Shown piece by piece: positions 39,701 through 52,294 of a stretch of 64,000 nt of DNA. Positions within the stretch are counted from its first letter, which is position 1. Each line of letters opens with the position of its first letter. Position numbers and translations under genes: made by a program. Source of the DNA: Membranipora membranacea (Eukaryota; Bryozoa; Gymnolaemata; Cheilostomatida; Membraniporidae); the NCBI GenBank assembly GCA_914767715.1, contig OU612065.1, forward strand, positions 14,448,001-14,512,000, given 5' to 3'. The notes below the pieces were generated by a model. It was not told where the DNA came from and searched no databases. It was given only the letters and a program-made list of their open reading frames with translations.

Positions 39701-42700
39701 TTTCTTCTGCATCAGACTCACATTCAAAAAACTCATCATCATTGTCATCACTTTCGGACTGTTCTTTGTCAGCCTCCTCATTTCCTGTCACAGATTTATT
39801 TGCTGAGCTAGGTCGGCTATCACTACTATTGCTTTCAACATCCTGATTGAACGATATTGTTTCTGTTTCTGAGTTATTGCGCTTGGCTTGATCCTGATCT
39901 CTGTGTATCTTTTTCTCAATACAACAGTTGAGCATTTGGAGCTTTTGATAAATAATTCCCTGAGCAAGATTAGGATTGCCTCTCTCCATCCTGAATAATA
40001 AAATTTAATGTTTATCTTACATAAAATAAACAGTTCTGTTACTGAACTAGACCCAATAGTAGCCTAGATTATCATTAATGTAAAATGATTTACAGTTTAA
40101 TGAGAAAAAGGGAAGTTTGTACAAGTTGTCATCCCTCTGAGCTTTTTGTTCAAAGAGAGAACAACTCAAAACTATTATATCAATACAAAAATCAAGAAAA
40201 TAATTATGAGCTACTGGTTACCCATAAGACTTACCCTGGCAGTAATATGGAGTTCTCCAACCTGTACCTCATTTCTAACACAAACTCGTGCCATAAATGG
40301 GCCACAGCTTTGAGACCTCCGAATGCGTAATTGACTAGACAGCAGGAGACAGCCAGCTTATATACCGGACTATCTACTGGGGCTGTTTTATAGAATCTGA
40401 ACATCTCCTATGAAAGATAAATATAATCTAAATATAGTAAAAATTGAACATCAGGTAGCTATATTTGTGTGTTTAAGTCTTTTACAAAAATTGAAGTTCA
40501 AGGCTTATGAATTTTTATCTATTGCAATGATAACATTACATACTATAGAACAGATAAGAGCAGAAAGCAGGTTGAATGTATCAGTTGAAGCACAGTATCT
40601 CCCCCTTCTACAACTCCACATATTTAGTTGACACTTTGGCAGACAACCTGACTTACCTTCACTGCCTGGTCTTCATCAGCTTTACCCTCATCTTTTCTCT
40701 CTTCATCTTTCGCATCAGGAAATATTGACTGGTAGTAGAAAGAAATGCGCGAATTCAGTTTGGTGAAACATTGAAACAGATTATACTACATATCAAAGTC
40801 CTACTAAATGAATAATATATAACTGTATATTAATTTTCAGTCACATTGTGCTGCATGCAAACCTGCTGTCTGGAAGACATGCTTACAAATATGTGTGACA
40901 GTGCAGACGAACCTTAGCTTGGGCTGATGGGTTGTAAGATTTGATAAGCACACCTTTTGATTTCACTATGGCTTACCACTAGGATTTTGTTGAGTGCCTC
41001 TATAGGTATAGGAGAATCCTCCTGTGCAGCGTTACTCAGTCTGAGCCTTGTATTAGATACAGCTTTGGTAACTTTTGATAATGAGGGAAGACTATACTGC
41101 GTTTGTGGCTCCGTCAATCGTTCCAAAGCGTTAGTGATTTCTTTCAACCAAATTATAAAAACATATTTTTTCAAAGTTATATGAGAGAGCAGTATGATAC
41201 AACTACGATATTGAAAGCAGTATGAACCTGTATTTTAGCTAACATTCCTTCCTAATAATTATGTCCACCAGAATTATCATCCGCCATTCCCAGCCGCTAA
41301 CCATTATAATTATATACCATCTATAATAGCCTTACCATCTTCTTCACTAGTTTTCTTTTGCCGATGACCGAACACCTGTTCAAAAGTCTCAGAACGACCG
41401 CATAGCTCTGCAAACTTCTGTATACTGTCAGCTGAAAAAGACCATTTCCTTCAGTATTAAAAAGTTATTTAGATACGAGATAATGAGAAATTTATACACA
41501 TATAATGTACATCCAACAACTGGACGTTTCCACGTTACATATACACTATACTTCCACAACGGAAATATTTACAGTGCATACACATAGTACAAACCCATGA
41601 TACATACACACATTACATTCAGACAATAATGCAAACAATGCAATTAATTATTAATTATTATCTACAAATGATTAAATGCTCGATCGGTAGTTCCACTTAC
41701 CAAGTAAACACTGAATATCCTGAGCCATCGTTACCCTTACTGTCCACAGAGGAGCCTGCATTGGGTCTAAGTCACTACAATATAAAACAATATAAACTAT
41801 AAGCTTCATGTATACTCGCATATGCATTATTTTCATATTATTAACATAATTATTTATAGATCATTGTGTTTTTAAGTTAAGTTCATATTATAAAAACGTC
41901 ATTTTCATTGGCATCACAAATAAAATTGAAAAAAAAAAAGGTAAAATTTTCAGGACTTTATCCAATTTCTACTGACCTGTACACATCTGACTCAGTGACC
42001 ACTTCTTCTGATATATTAGACCATGTAGTAAATAAGTAGAGATCAGTGATCGGGTCCTGGCAAGCACCGAATGGTAATGTGTCAATACGTGTGAGACCGA
42101 TAGAGGGGGACTCTAGATTATCTGTAATATCTACAATAGAAACTAGACATGAGAAAAAATCTGCAGTGTCTTTGAGACAATATTATACTGCTATTAGGAA
42201 CATCAGCTTGGTAACTGCAGACTCGCGTTATTCACAACCTGATTGAAAATTGCAGGGCGAGAGTTCCATGAGTTGTCGCCTAATGCACACCCAATATAAG
42301 CTCATTTACCCATACATCCTGTACCTTAAAGTGTTGTAAGAACTCAAATTAATTTTCGGTTATTTCGCACGCATTTGTGTGCTTCACTAACCTGGTGGAG
42401 ACTGAGGCCAGTCGAACATGTACTCCTCCCAATCTTGTAAGATATAAGCAAATCTGATAGACACATTCACCTTAGGCAGTGGATCGACAGGTATATTCTG
42501 TAAGACAAATTCAATGAGGCATGAAAAGGAATCCTTGAAATCACAAGGCATTCTGCTAAGGGAATGTGATAGGTGGCATGATATACACTTCCTCCATTAC
42601 GTTTGTCTCAGGGCCATGTGTAGGAAGTGTGTGGTTGATGGTCCAAAACGTTCTACTATAAATATAAGAGCACTAAAAATCCATGTAGTGTCAACCAGCA

Positions 42701-44864
42701 GCTTCCTTTAATCGTCATTGTTGTAGGTAGTGTAGATTCATACCAATTTTCCTTTGAAGACATTAAGTAATCCACTGAGATGCCTGAATTTGTCGGGTAT
42801 GTGTTTGAGGTGTACCATCTCAAAGTTAGTTTCTAGGCCTGCAGACAGTATTTGGCCTAAATAAAACTTCCTCCATGTTTCCAGAGCTTGCATAAATACT
42901 GGTACCATACTAGTAAGTAAAGAAGGAAAATGATGTCAGATTCAAAGCAACATACAGCAGTTCCAGTTCCAAGTTTATTAAACAAAAAATGTCAGCATAT
43001 AAATAGATCCAATGTGATTAGAAAAGGAACCTTTCGTTTGGCAATCTTTTAATTCGGGTTAGAGCGCTGAAATAAATCCTGAAAATCAAATATCCAGAGG
43101 CTGTGTGTCTTATGAAATAATTCTATTAGCAAAGTTCTCAAAACAAATTTTGTACAGAACGATGTGAGAATTACTTACATCGTAAGTCAATATATTCTGT
43201 TACTCACCATGATGAGTTTTGAATTGCTAGTGTGATTGCGCTGAGTACAGTTTTAATTTTGGATTCATGAGACAATGCGAAAGACTTCGGAGATATCACG
43301 ACAAAGTTTGTGAGTCCAAACCATCGACAGAGACAATGGGCTTTTCCTGGAAAATCCTGTTGGATATAATCGAGCTCTTGCAAGGCTGCAGGCCAGGTTT
43401 CTAAAATATAAATATAAAGGAAGGCTGAGCCATTTGATAGTTGTTGGTTGAAATTCATGTAATATCACTAACAAACATACCAGCCACATCATACTGAACT
43501 ATAGTAAAATCCCTTGTAAATAGTGCAAACAATAAACTGTATAAACCTTATACCTGTACTTGATGCCGGCGTTGGTTCAGAATCACCAGATTGGTCGACC
43601 TCGGTAGGCTGTGTGCCACTTGTAGATATGTTTTCTTTCTTCCATTTTACAGAGTGATGGGTGACCAGAAAGGGAAAGTCTATGAACATTATCTCTTCCG
43701 TCACCTCTTTCCATTGTGCAGAGTTAAGGTCAAAATCCTGTAAAAATCTACATTGACAACGTTACAACATAACTTAGGGGTTATCCCCTCTCCTATCATG
43801 GAGAGAGAACCCACTTGGTACAAGCAAGGAGTAAACCTTGGTATCCAATAGTCACAATAATATGCAAACTCTACGAATACCCCACGCAAGTTCCTGAGAT
43901 TAAATTGATCCATGCTAACTTAATTTTTGAAACACGGCTGTTCAGTTATTCAGTCTATATCGAAATAATCTGCAGTACCAGTGCTATAGCCATGGATCAT
44001 AGCCATATAAATATCTACATCTCGAGACTTATGACTGCCTTGCCCTGTGAAATCTACTCTTACCCAAATAGCACAAATTTGACAATAATTCAGATGTGCT
44101 GATGGTTTCTCATATCATATTATCCTTTTTAATAGTATGATGACCCGAAAGTAATTTTACAAGAAGAACTGCGTTAATATCAAGAAAAAATACGGGTATT
44201 TTGTCTCACCTTGGAGTTATAAGGGCTGATTGGAGGTGTTGTGAGCTTCCATTCATGTATGACTTCTTCAAGACGAGCGACAAATCTGCAGAGGACAATG
44301 TAGATTTTGTAGGTAATGATATAAATGAATTTTGTATTAGTGATTGCTGGATTTTAGAGGAGAAATGCCAGGTCAGAAACGTGGTGTCAGCTTTGATCTT
44401 AAGTTGTTGTTAAAGCCCACAACTTGACTTAACTTACTGTTGGGTAGGGTGGCAGTTCTTATTCATACTTTATTGATTATCTGTATGGGGAATATTAGTT
44501 CAACTTTTGACCCACCTTTCAAAGTCAGATGCAGTGGTAAAATCTGTGATTTCAAATATATCATTTCCATCCTGCAATATAAAAGTCTAAAAGCTCAAGC
44601 TGAGATAAAAAAAACTGCAAGACGTAGACATGTAGTCATTAGCCCTGGGAAATTATCTAATAACCTTCTAGAATCTAGACTATAGAAAAAGTTCTTCCTT
44701 TTTGGCTAATTGTTCAGATTTCAACTAAAAATGCTGATTTTCATAATTGTGGTTACATATAGTTTTCTATGCATCTGGGGGATCAGTTTACATAACAAAC
44801 TTGGGTGGGAAACACATTCAGTAATAAAGAATATCAGTTTCACACTTACCTCAGAAATTGACAT
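36738..44864 (-). CDS. RAB3GAP1: Rab3 GTPase-activating protein catalytic subunit
   Basis: Catalytic partner of RAB3GAP2; acts on Rab3, as exchange factor for Rab18, and in exocytosis and lipid/autophagy traffic. Twenty exons join in frame: 44850-44864, 44516-44571, 44210-44285, 43554-43737, 43208-43400, 42744-42909, 42392-42497, 41977-42121, 41701-41774, 41336-41431, 40977-41140, 40657-40728, 40235-40407, 39403-39990, 39200-39281, 38979-39087, 38512-38633, 38031-38127, 37364-37674 and 36738-36974. They give 1021 residues (human 981). Landmarks: FEITDFTTASDFER at the N-terminus, AHCLCRWFGL, LPFGACQDPI, KLQMLNCCIEKK, EFFECESDAEESK, PITQEPAPMTEDQL, FKAANPGCKLEDFVRWYSPR, IARARSL, and PAPYSK...LAGAF at the end. 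Arg772 in LSERM appears to match catalytic Arg728 of the human protein (alignment from memory). The acidic linker before EFFEC is longer than in mammals. The first coding exon holds only five codons. Confidence 0.94.
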
Positions 44865-45399
44865 CGTTCCACTATGCACTATAATATCTGACGCACCTGA
44901 CCAGCCTCTAAATACCTTGCCTCCTCATTCACCTGCAAACATGAATGTCATGACACAGATTACAAAACCTGAATGATTGAAAATCATCTAATATGAAATA
45001 TCATATAACATTTTTTCATCGATTACATTGTATGAAGGGTGTGCTCAGAAATGGGTATAGAGGATTCGGAACGAATAGAGTGGATGTGGAAAAAGACATA
45101 TATAAGCTCAAACAAGAGAGGCAGAGGGGCCGAGAGAAATCAGTAGGAAACTATGATGTAGACTAGAGTCATGGATATAGGATTCAAACATGGCCTGAGT
45201 ATGTGTAAGGTCATTAGGCATACATGTCTATCATAGCTGCCATTAAACTATGATGTTAACCCTCAGGGCTTTCGTCAGCCCTCATGGAACTGGAGCTTGA
45301 ATGGCTTTGTTCTGCTTATGTCCTTGCCAACAAATGGTCTTGGTGTGATAGGCAAATACAACTGTTGTGACCCTCCCGCTGTTCCGATTGTGTGTGAGG

Positions 45400-45524
45400 C
45401 TAGGGAGTTTGGGACATAAACCCTGTCCCATAGCACTGCTGCATTTCCTCACCCCCTCCCCCTAAACTCCACCCACCCAAAGCTAGGAAATGTGGCAGTG
45501 CTATGTCTGTCCCAAACTACCCGG
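45400..45524. repeat. Foldback element, second family
   Basis: The left end (ctagggagtttgggacata ... atagcactgctgcatttcct) and right end (aggaaatgtggcagtgctat ... tgtcccaaactacccgg) are inverted copies with few mismatches around a C-rich middle. Total about 125 bp. Its sequence differs from the GGCCCCTGGGACTT family next to it. Confidence 0.6.
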
Positions 45525-45618
45525 TGAGATACAAGAGACAGATATATACAGATTCTTATTAAATGGCTGAAGCCATTACTTACTCTACTACTGACTGTGC
45601 TTGCCAGACCAGACTACC

Positions 45619-45736
45619 ATTGGCCCCTGGGACTTACATGCATCTACTTTGCCAATGTCCAGAATCAACCACCCCTAAAACTGGACATTGGCAAAGACAA
45701 AGTAAAGGGCAAGGCCAGCAAGTCCCAGGGGTCAAT
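45619..45736. repeat. MITE-like palindromic element, copy 1
   Basis: Begins attggcccctgggactt and ends with the inverted form aagtcccaggggtcaat. Inside, tttgccaatgtccag pairs with ctggacattggcaaa. About 118 bp, nearly all stem. It abuts the next copy with one base between them. Confidence 0.75.
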
Positions 45737-45737
45737 C

Positions 45738-45848
45738 ATGGGCCCTTGGGACTTACATGTCTTTACTTTGCCAATGTCCAGTATCAACCACCCAATGGTT
45801 GATAATGGACATTGGCAAAGTAAAGATATGTAAGTCCTAGGGGCCCAT
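45738..45848. repeat. MITE-like palindromic element, copy 2
   Basis: A 111-bp near-perfect palindrome. It starts atgggcccttgggactta and ends taagtcctaggggcccat, with tatcaaccacc and ggttgata meeting near the centre. It is the same family as 45619-45736 and 46753-46859. Confidence 0.8.
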
Positions 45849-46752
45849 GGATGGGGTCAATGCAGACTACCTACGCACAGGCAAAAATGCACTGATTGAG
45901 ATAGTGGCTATAATTTGGGACTTGATGGGGGTTTCATAGATAAAACTACACTAGCTAGTAGTATGTAGGTAGTGAGGTGAGTGGTGGTCTTTGGCTGGTG
46001 TCACCCAAGGAACAAGACAAGTGACAAACCCATCCCAGCATGAAGAAACCAGTCCCTGGTGGTGGTGCTTCTGGGTGGGTGTATGATTATATTAACATTA
46101 GTCATTATTTGCTAGCATTGGAGGAATAACAGTACATACACACATTACCATCTTGACAAGCTTTATTGGCGGCTAATACCCGTGACATACTACTACCTTA
46201 GCTCAATGGTGAGGGACTACTCATTGCTTACATACCTACTCACTCACTGTTTTTCTAATCTATCTTGGTCTTGTCAATGTGAAGACATAACAGCATCTGT
46301 TTCCGGTATAAATGGTAGCATTAGTGTTTCATCTTGACAAGTAAATTTCCCAGAAAATTAGAAAAATAGACTTGAATGAATGAGTTCCTGAAATCTTGAA
46401 GGATTTTGTTGTATACAGAATTGTACTATTCTATAGATTGAGTTTAGTGTATATAGTATTTGCAGCCCTTGTTGTTATTAACAATGCTGCAGTTCTACAG
46501 ACACATTATTTTGAAGGACCTGGGTCCTGGATCATTGTATTTGTATGAAACATCTATCTTAGTACATGTAAGCTGGGACTAGTCAGTAGTCATTCACTGT
46601 AATTCTTTACCTAAAGAAATTGAATAAAACAAACAAAAGCTGAGTTGAGTCACAGTCTGTGAATTCAACTAACTAATAATCTACTCAACTATTGTTTGTG
46701 ATTTTTCAAATTTTCTCAAATTTAAGAATTACAAGGCTAAGGCTTACAAGGC

Positions 46753-46859
46753 ATGGGCCCCTGGGACTTACATGTCTTTACTTTGCCAATGTCCAGTATC
46801 AACCACCCAAATAATACTGGACTTTGCAAAGTAAGGACATGTAAGTCCCAGGGGCCAAT
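46753..46859. repeat. MITE-like palindromic element, copy 3
   Basis: About 107 bp. The left arm gggcccctgggacttacatg and right arm catgtaagtcccaggggcc are near-exact inverted copies, extending through tctttactttgccaatgtcc. The internal tatcaaccaccc is identical to copy 2. Low divergence between copies suggests recent movement. Confidence 0.8.
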
Positions 46860-48235
46860 GGGCTAAGGCCCACAATATACAGTCAAAAAATATGGAGCAT
46901 TAGCATCATCTAGAAGTTGACTTATCGTCATGATGATCCTCATTGGCATCATACATGAAAAGCTGTTAGATCCAGAAGTCAGGTAGAAAAACATAGTTTC
47001 CCTTGACGACGAAAGCTTAAAAATTGAGGGGAGGAAGCTGAAAAAAGGGAAACGGGAGGAGACGGGGACGACCCAAAAAACTGAGAGGCTTCCTACCAAA
47101 TAAGGAGATTTTTCATGTATGATTAGCATTGAGGGATTCAATTGGGGATGACGTTACCACATTGAATTTAGATTGTAGTAGAACCCCATTTTAGTAGAAT
47201 TGGTGTTATCATTGACTTGTAGGCCCACTCCACTCATACCAGGTTTATATTTCATAACTTAAACAGTTTTCAACTAACAACCTATATACTCTGGGCTGCA
47301 TATCAATGATAGTACCATTGCTATTACACAATCTTTGTCGTACCATCACTTACAATTAAGTGCCTTAGCTGTATATGGTGTCCTTTCTAAGTTTATTATT
47401 ATGTCTACATGGTTTCTTTAGTCTTTAGGGTCTATTAAGCCAATGAGTACTGTTACTCCTTGGACTGAAGCCTGTTTGTCTAGCTCGGTCCAGTATCAGG
47501 TCCAGACCATTGCGAGGTTGATACCGGACAACAATGATAGTGAAAATACTATAGGAATACTGTATTTCCTAGCTTTAGGCTAGGTGCGGGTACTGGGTAG
47601 CCCGAGCTTTGCAAATGCGGCAGTCCTATGCAGCCCTAGCATGCTACAGAGAGGCTCATAATTCATGGTCTAAGACTATTGGCACTGTAAAGCCAGTGGT
47701 TCCCTACAATGTTAAGTGTAGTTTATGAGTATTTCTATCATTATGATTGTAGTTATTCATGTGTCTTGTAGCTGGTCATACTAGGAACAGTGGGAGGGTG
47801 GAGGGATCCCACTCCTCCTGGACATGCGTGTAGTGTATGTTGTACGCGTACTTCGGAGTTGTCCACTTTGTGCATACAACTTGCCACAGTATTAGTTGCT
47901 AATAAACTAAACCAGGACCTATCGGTTGATTAATGCAGGCTCCGTTCCTTTCCCAATTGAGTGCATTCCGGCACCATGCTATACATCAGCTTACTATAGT
48001 TTGTATGAATGAATGCCCCATAGTAACCATATCTTTCAGACCAACCATGGAGCATGAAGGCCTATCATAATATGATATATATTAATTGACCTAGGCTGTT
48101 ATGTTAAATTATTCGCAGGGATATAAATGCTCACAAAGTACAAACAAAGCTCAGTGAGAGTATCCTCCTGGATGTTTAACGTTGGTGTCTCATTGATTAT
48201 GTCATTCAGCACAAACCACGAATCAAAATTGTTAC

Positions 48236-48285
48236 AACATAACACAGAGTAAGGATATATACATATCCTTACTTTGTGAACATAA
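48236..48285. repeat. 36-nt palindrome flanked by 7-bp direct repeats
   Basis: Direct repeats aacataa (48236-48242 and 48279-48285) bracket a palindrome running from cacagagtaaggat to atccttactttgtg, with two mismatched positions. It looks like an insertion with target-site duplication. Confidence 0.55.
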
Positions 48286-49039
48286 GCAACAAAATCAGCA
48301 CCTTTAATCTGTTCGCTTATGACACCAATTTTTGCTATAGTTGAGATTTTGCAAATTTGTTTTAGTTTTAAGTTGAAAGTTCTAGTTCTGACGTTGGTAA
48401 ATGTTTTGATTGGTAACTGGTAATTTGTTTTCACATGTTACAGGGGACAATGTTTAAGTGAGATACACATTATTGCTTGCGAATTTCATTTTTGGTCGCA
48501 TATCTAGGAGATTTGCCACATATTAAATTCCAATGCAACACACTCTGTGGTAGAGTAGAATCTCTATATATGCATATTGTAGGTTAAAACTGCATTTAAG
48601 GGATTTTTTGCAGGAAACAGGGGACCAAACATGGCTTTCAACCTCAGCAATAATCCCATGTACAGTTAAGTTGAGAATTACGGTGGTTAATTTCAAAATA
48701 TCCCTTGGCGTGAGTCATGTTGTATTCTTAGCTACAAGTTTCATAAGTAAAGATGGTTGCATGGAAGGGTTCTATTCTAGTTGCATGGCTCTCATTGGTT
48801 GTGCAAGTCATGATTGATGGTGTATGAATTTCTATCTATCACCATGATTTCTCCTTAGTTTTGAGACGTTTACACTTGTTTTGTCTAGCCCGAGTTGACA
48901 CTGCATTATTTTTACCAACAATTGCTTCAAATATCAATATTTCATCATGAAAGAAGATGAAAAATTCATCATCAGTAAACTGGACCCTGCCCTTAAATAC
49001 TGTCATTCATTTTTACATAAATCTAACCCACGGTATTGT

Positions 49040-49075
49040 ATCAGATCAAGGAGTCTTTTACTCCTTGATCAGATC
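49040..49075. repeat. 20-nt palindrome flanked by 8-bp direct repeats
   Basis: Direct repeats atcagatc (49040-49047 and 49068-49075) bracket aaggagt...actccttg. It lies about 280 bp upstream of the NSMCE2 start codon. Confidence 0.55.
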
Positions 49076-49352
49076 TGTTCGGGATCTTTCAGCAAACTAG
49101 AAATAAGGACACATATAAAAACTGATGTGCAAAGGTTTCATCTTTTCACATAATCCACTCACAATGCTATTATGGCAGCAACTTATGCAATGTAAAAACA
49201 TGGGAAGATGCATGACTGTATGTTTATCCCAACTGCTTTTGATTATCACAGCGATGTGCCAGACCATACTGCTATCCACCGCCCCTATTGCCTGGGATTG
49301 GGGACTGGGATACTTACTTGATTTTATGCACTCTCTACTGTCGTTTTATAGA

Positions 49353-51287
49353 ATGGCAACTCAAGTTGATCAAGCTCTGAGCAGTCTAAAGAAAGGAGAG
49401 GATTACATACAGGCCGGTTTAGTAGCGTTACCCGAGTATGCTTCTGAGCTGGCTGATGTTGATGCTGATGGCAATCCTCTGATTATTGATGAATACAGAG
49501 CTCTTATGAAGAGATATGTCACTATGGATAATGAGTACAAAGCCTACATAACATCCGTCAATGATATCAAATGTCTTGTAAGTTAACTAGTTATTTTCGC
49601 TTACCCTTACCATGGACTGCCTATTGTCTTATTATGGAGATGTTGGATCGTTTTTCATGGTCAGTATTGAAAGACATCGTCTCTTGCAGCCACACAACAT
49701 TCCAAATGCCCCAGTTAAAGCTGATTGTTCATGGGATTGTGTTTTGCAGTTGCTGGCGTATTTTTCTGATCACTTGTGTGTACGCCAGCAGGACCGGTAT
49801 GATAACGTAGAGTTCTTCTGCCTCTTTCTAGGTTGGCAACGGGGAGCTAAGTCCTGAAGAAGTAGCCAATAAACTTGATGAAGTATATGAAAACCACAGA
49901 TTATCCCAACCTGCGTTCAATACTCACGAAGCTTACAGGGAATTTGAGGGGAATCTCTCATCCAAAGGAGGTGGGGATGAGGAATAGAAAGTACATGCTA
50001 CTTTCCATTGATAAAACACCATGTGTCCTCTTTATATTAAGCTCAAATAATCGTCAATAAAAAAACCTCAAAGTCATTATCCAACATAGGTCTGTACCAT
50101 AGACTTGTTATTAAGTCTATGGTCTGTACAGACAAATCATTATCTTAGGTTAATTTATGGTAAGTATTCATAAAACACCAGATATCCCACTCATGGAGAT
50201 TCATGCAGCTACCCTTCCTGTTTTCATAGCAAGATCAACTATATTGTGGCGTGATATATAATCATACACATAATATATACATATAGACATTTTTAGCCTA
50301 TGGGTATACCTGTGAATAACTTGATCCACAAACTCTGCAATGTTCCTTCAGGTTTTCCTTAAATGTTGGATTGTTATTACAGCTGAGAGTCAGGATCAGG
50401 AGATAGGGGATGATGAAGATTTTGTGGTTCAAGAAGAAACACAGAACTTTAAATGTCCGTACACTGGTAAGGAGATGGTGGATCCTGTTAAGAATAACAC
50501 TTGTGGTCACTCTTATGAGAAGGAGGGAATAATGATATACATCAAACAGAGAGGAAAGAGAGCTAAGTGAGTACCCACTCTTTCTATGTACATATATATT
50601 ATGTATATGGATACGTTTTAACCTCCGGGCAGAAAACTGTGAGAATACCATAGACTTAATAATATAATGTGAATGCACATCTAAAGTTGTTTTCTCATGA
50701 CCCTTTTTGAGTAATAACTTGCCAATTTCGATAGAAATTGCAGCAAGCTCTTGTTGCACGCACACCTCTAAATGTATGTATGTATGTATGAATCTAATTG
50801 CAGAGTTTGAGTAGCCTTATTCCTAAGGTGCGCACAGGACAGACCTTTGAAAACGCCAAAAAACAGCAATTTTGGTCATTTTCGGCAGCGTTTTTGGCAA
50901 TTTGCTGCCTATTGTGCAACTTTGTGTAAGGTACATCATCACCATTGCAACCGCCTAAAAAAACTACCACAGAATCCACTCTTAGAATTTATCCATCCAA
51001 TTTCGCAAATAAAGTTGCGTTTCTAGCCACAATTTTGGTTGGCTGCCACTGGACTAAAATGATGTTTGAGCTAAATACATTGGTAAAGGTCAGATGGCTT
51101 TAAATACATCATTTTGACAATGGCGTAATGAACCTGCACTAATTGTGTATTCTGATTCGTGGGTTTTTTTAATTTCCTATTGAATGGTTTAGCCCGCTAA
51201 CCAGCTCTGTAAACCCCTTCATAGGAAAGAGTGATCAAGACCTCAGGTTCTCAAGCCAATCAGGTACCACCATAGATTGAAAGATAG

Positions 51288-51322
<35 letters not shown>

Positions 51323-52294
51323 TATTAGCTATCACAAACATTAAATGTTGCGAAAAATGGATGCATATACTTTGTCATAATAAGAGCTTGCTGATAGATG
51401 CGCTTTGTGTTGTTGAGGACATCTGTGGTTCAGGGCCCAGTTCAATTCAGTTCAATGTTATGCACAATGCCATGTAGGCTATTTAGAAAAAAACAGTCAT
51501 TATTTTGAATGCAAAGTGAAGCTGTCATGAAAAATAACCGATAACCATGGTTAAGCAGCTTACTTTTTAAGCCCACTCCTAGTGGTTGTTAAAATTTGTT
51601 GCCAACTCACTAAGGAAGTTTTCAATGGCAGCCTCTATAATAATTGATAAATCCTATATAAATCACTATTTGATGACAGTTTTTTTTAAATCCTGCTAAC
51701 AAAAGCTCTGATTAAAGCTTGTACCTGGTTGAAAACAGGTTTCTGTTTATGATGCCAACTGCAGTGAGCTCTATTCTCGCTAATCTGTCAACGGAGAGAA
51801 AAAAAACAGGGAACCGTGTTTCAGTTTCCTTATAAACCTGCTCACTCTCGGGACTTATTGTTCCCCCCTAAGATTATGGTCAACAGGAAGATATTTACGA
51901 ATAACTGTATCACTAACGTGTATTGGAATTTATTAGAAAAAAAAAGATATTTGGAAAATTTATTGAAAGTGATTGACTGACAGCCAGGTCTGATCAAATT
52001 TATCTCTGGACTAATTCAAGTGCTTAAACATTCCTCTTTCACCACAAGTTTTGTGCGCAATCTATTTTACTTGCAAAAAACTGCAGTGTTGCATCATTCT
52101 TTGAAGTTGCAGTTTCAGTCTTATGACACCGACTGAAGTGTTCTGTTGCTGCGTTGTCACGATGTGGTTGTTCTGTTTATAGGTGCCCTGTACCGGGATG
52201 TACCAATCAAGGCTTCATCACTCAGAGGTGCCTTGTGCCCGACAAAAAGCTCAAAAAGGAAATTGAGAAGAAAAACAAACAGGCTAAAAAGTAA
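49353..52294 (+). CDS. NSMCE2: E3 SUMO-protein ligase NSE2 (MMS21), SMC5/6 complex
   Basis: SP-RING SUMO ligase subunit of the SMC5-SMC6 complex, acting in homologous recombination and DNA repair in the nucleus. Exons 49353-49577, 49832-49970, 50383-50566 and 52183-52294 join in frame to 219 residues (human 247). The N-terminal half is helical and binds SMC5 in the family (ALSSLKKGEDYIQAGL aligns with ALSSLKN of the human protein). The SP-RING begins at FKCPYTGKEMVDPVKNNTCG and carries the Cys/His zinc ligands CGHSYE and CPVPGCTN; the tail is Lys-rich. An acidic stretch (DQEIGDDEDF) precedes the RING, as in relatives. The open frame extends upstream of the ATG, but a tttatag acceptor ends one base before it, so this ATG is the likely start. 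Exon 2 uses an internal donor (ggag|gtgggg); reading on would stop after six codons and lose the RING. Confidence 0.92.
50089..50128. repeat. 24-nt palindrome flanked by 8-bp direct repeats (NSMCE2 intron 2)
   Basis: Direct repeats ggtctgta (50089-50096 and 50121-50128) bracket ccatagactt...aagtctat. A half copy, accatagactta, occurs at 50647-50658. The insert core resembles that at 56665-56692. Confidence 0.55.
51291..51320 (+). repeat. (GATT)n microsatellite
   Basis: Seven and a half perfect GATT units in the last intron of NSMCE2. Confidence 0.95.

Larger units (their letters stand above)
44865..49352. other. Intergenic region RAB3GAP1-NSMCE2 with a cluster of foldback elements
   Basis: This 4.5-kb divergent spacer must hold both promoters. 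It contains inverted-repeat elements at 45400-45524, 45619-45736, 45738-45848 and 46753-46859, and two small palindromes at 48236-48285 and 49040-49075. Open frames in it come from repeat arms or show no coding character. Confidence 0.55.

Noticed and set aside
45563-45833. Overlapping plus-strand frames with a repeated NVQ(Y/N)QPP-like motif
   Set aside because: They are translations of the MITE arms; the repeated motif comes from the TATCAACCACC core.
48099-48434. 111-codon minus-strand frame in the RAB3GAP1-NSMCE2 spacer
   Set aside because: It spans the small palindrome, lacks similarity to anything known, and has no splice or promoter support.
44865-49352. A hidden defence or mobile gene system in the largest intergenic space
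   Set aside because: Only short non-coding foldback repeats are present. No transposase, integrase, reverse transcriptase or nuclease-like frame was seen on either strand.
49125-49586. Longer NSMCE2 frame starting upstream at 49125
   Set aside because: The upstream part has no similarity to NSE2, and a good splice acceptor (tttatag) ends one base before the ATG at 49353.
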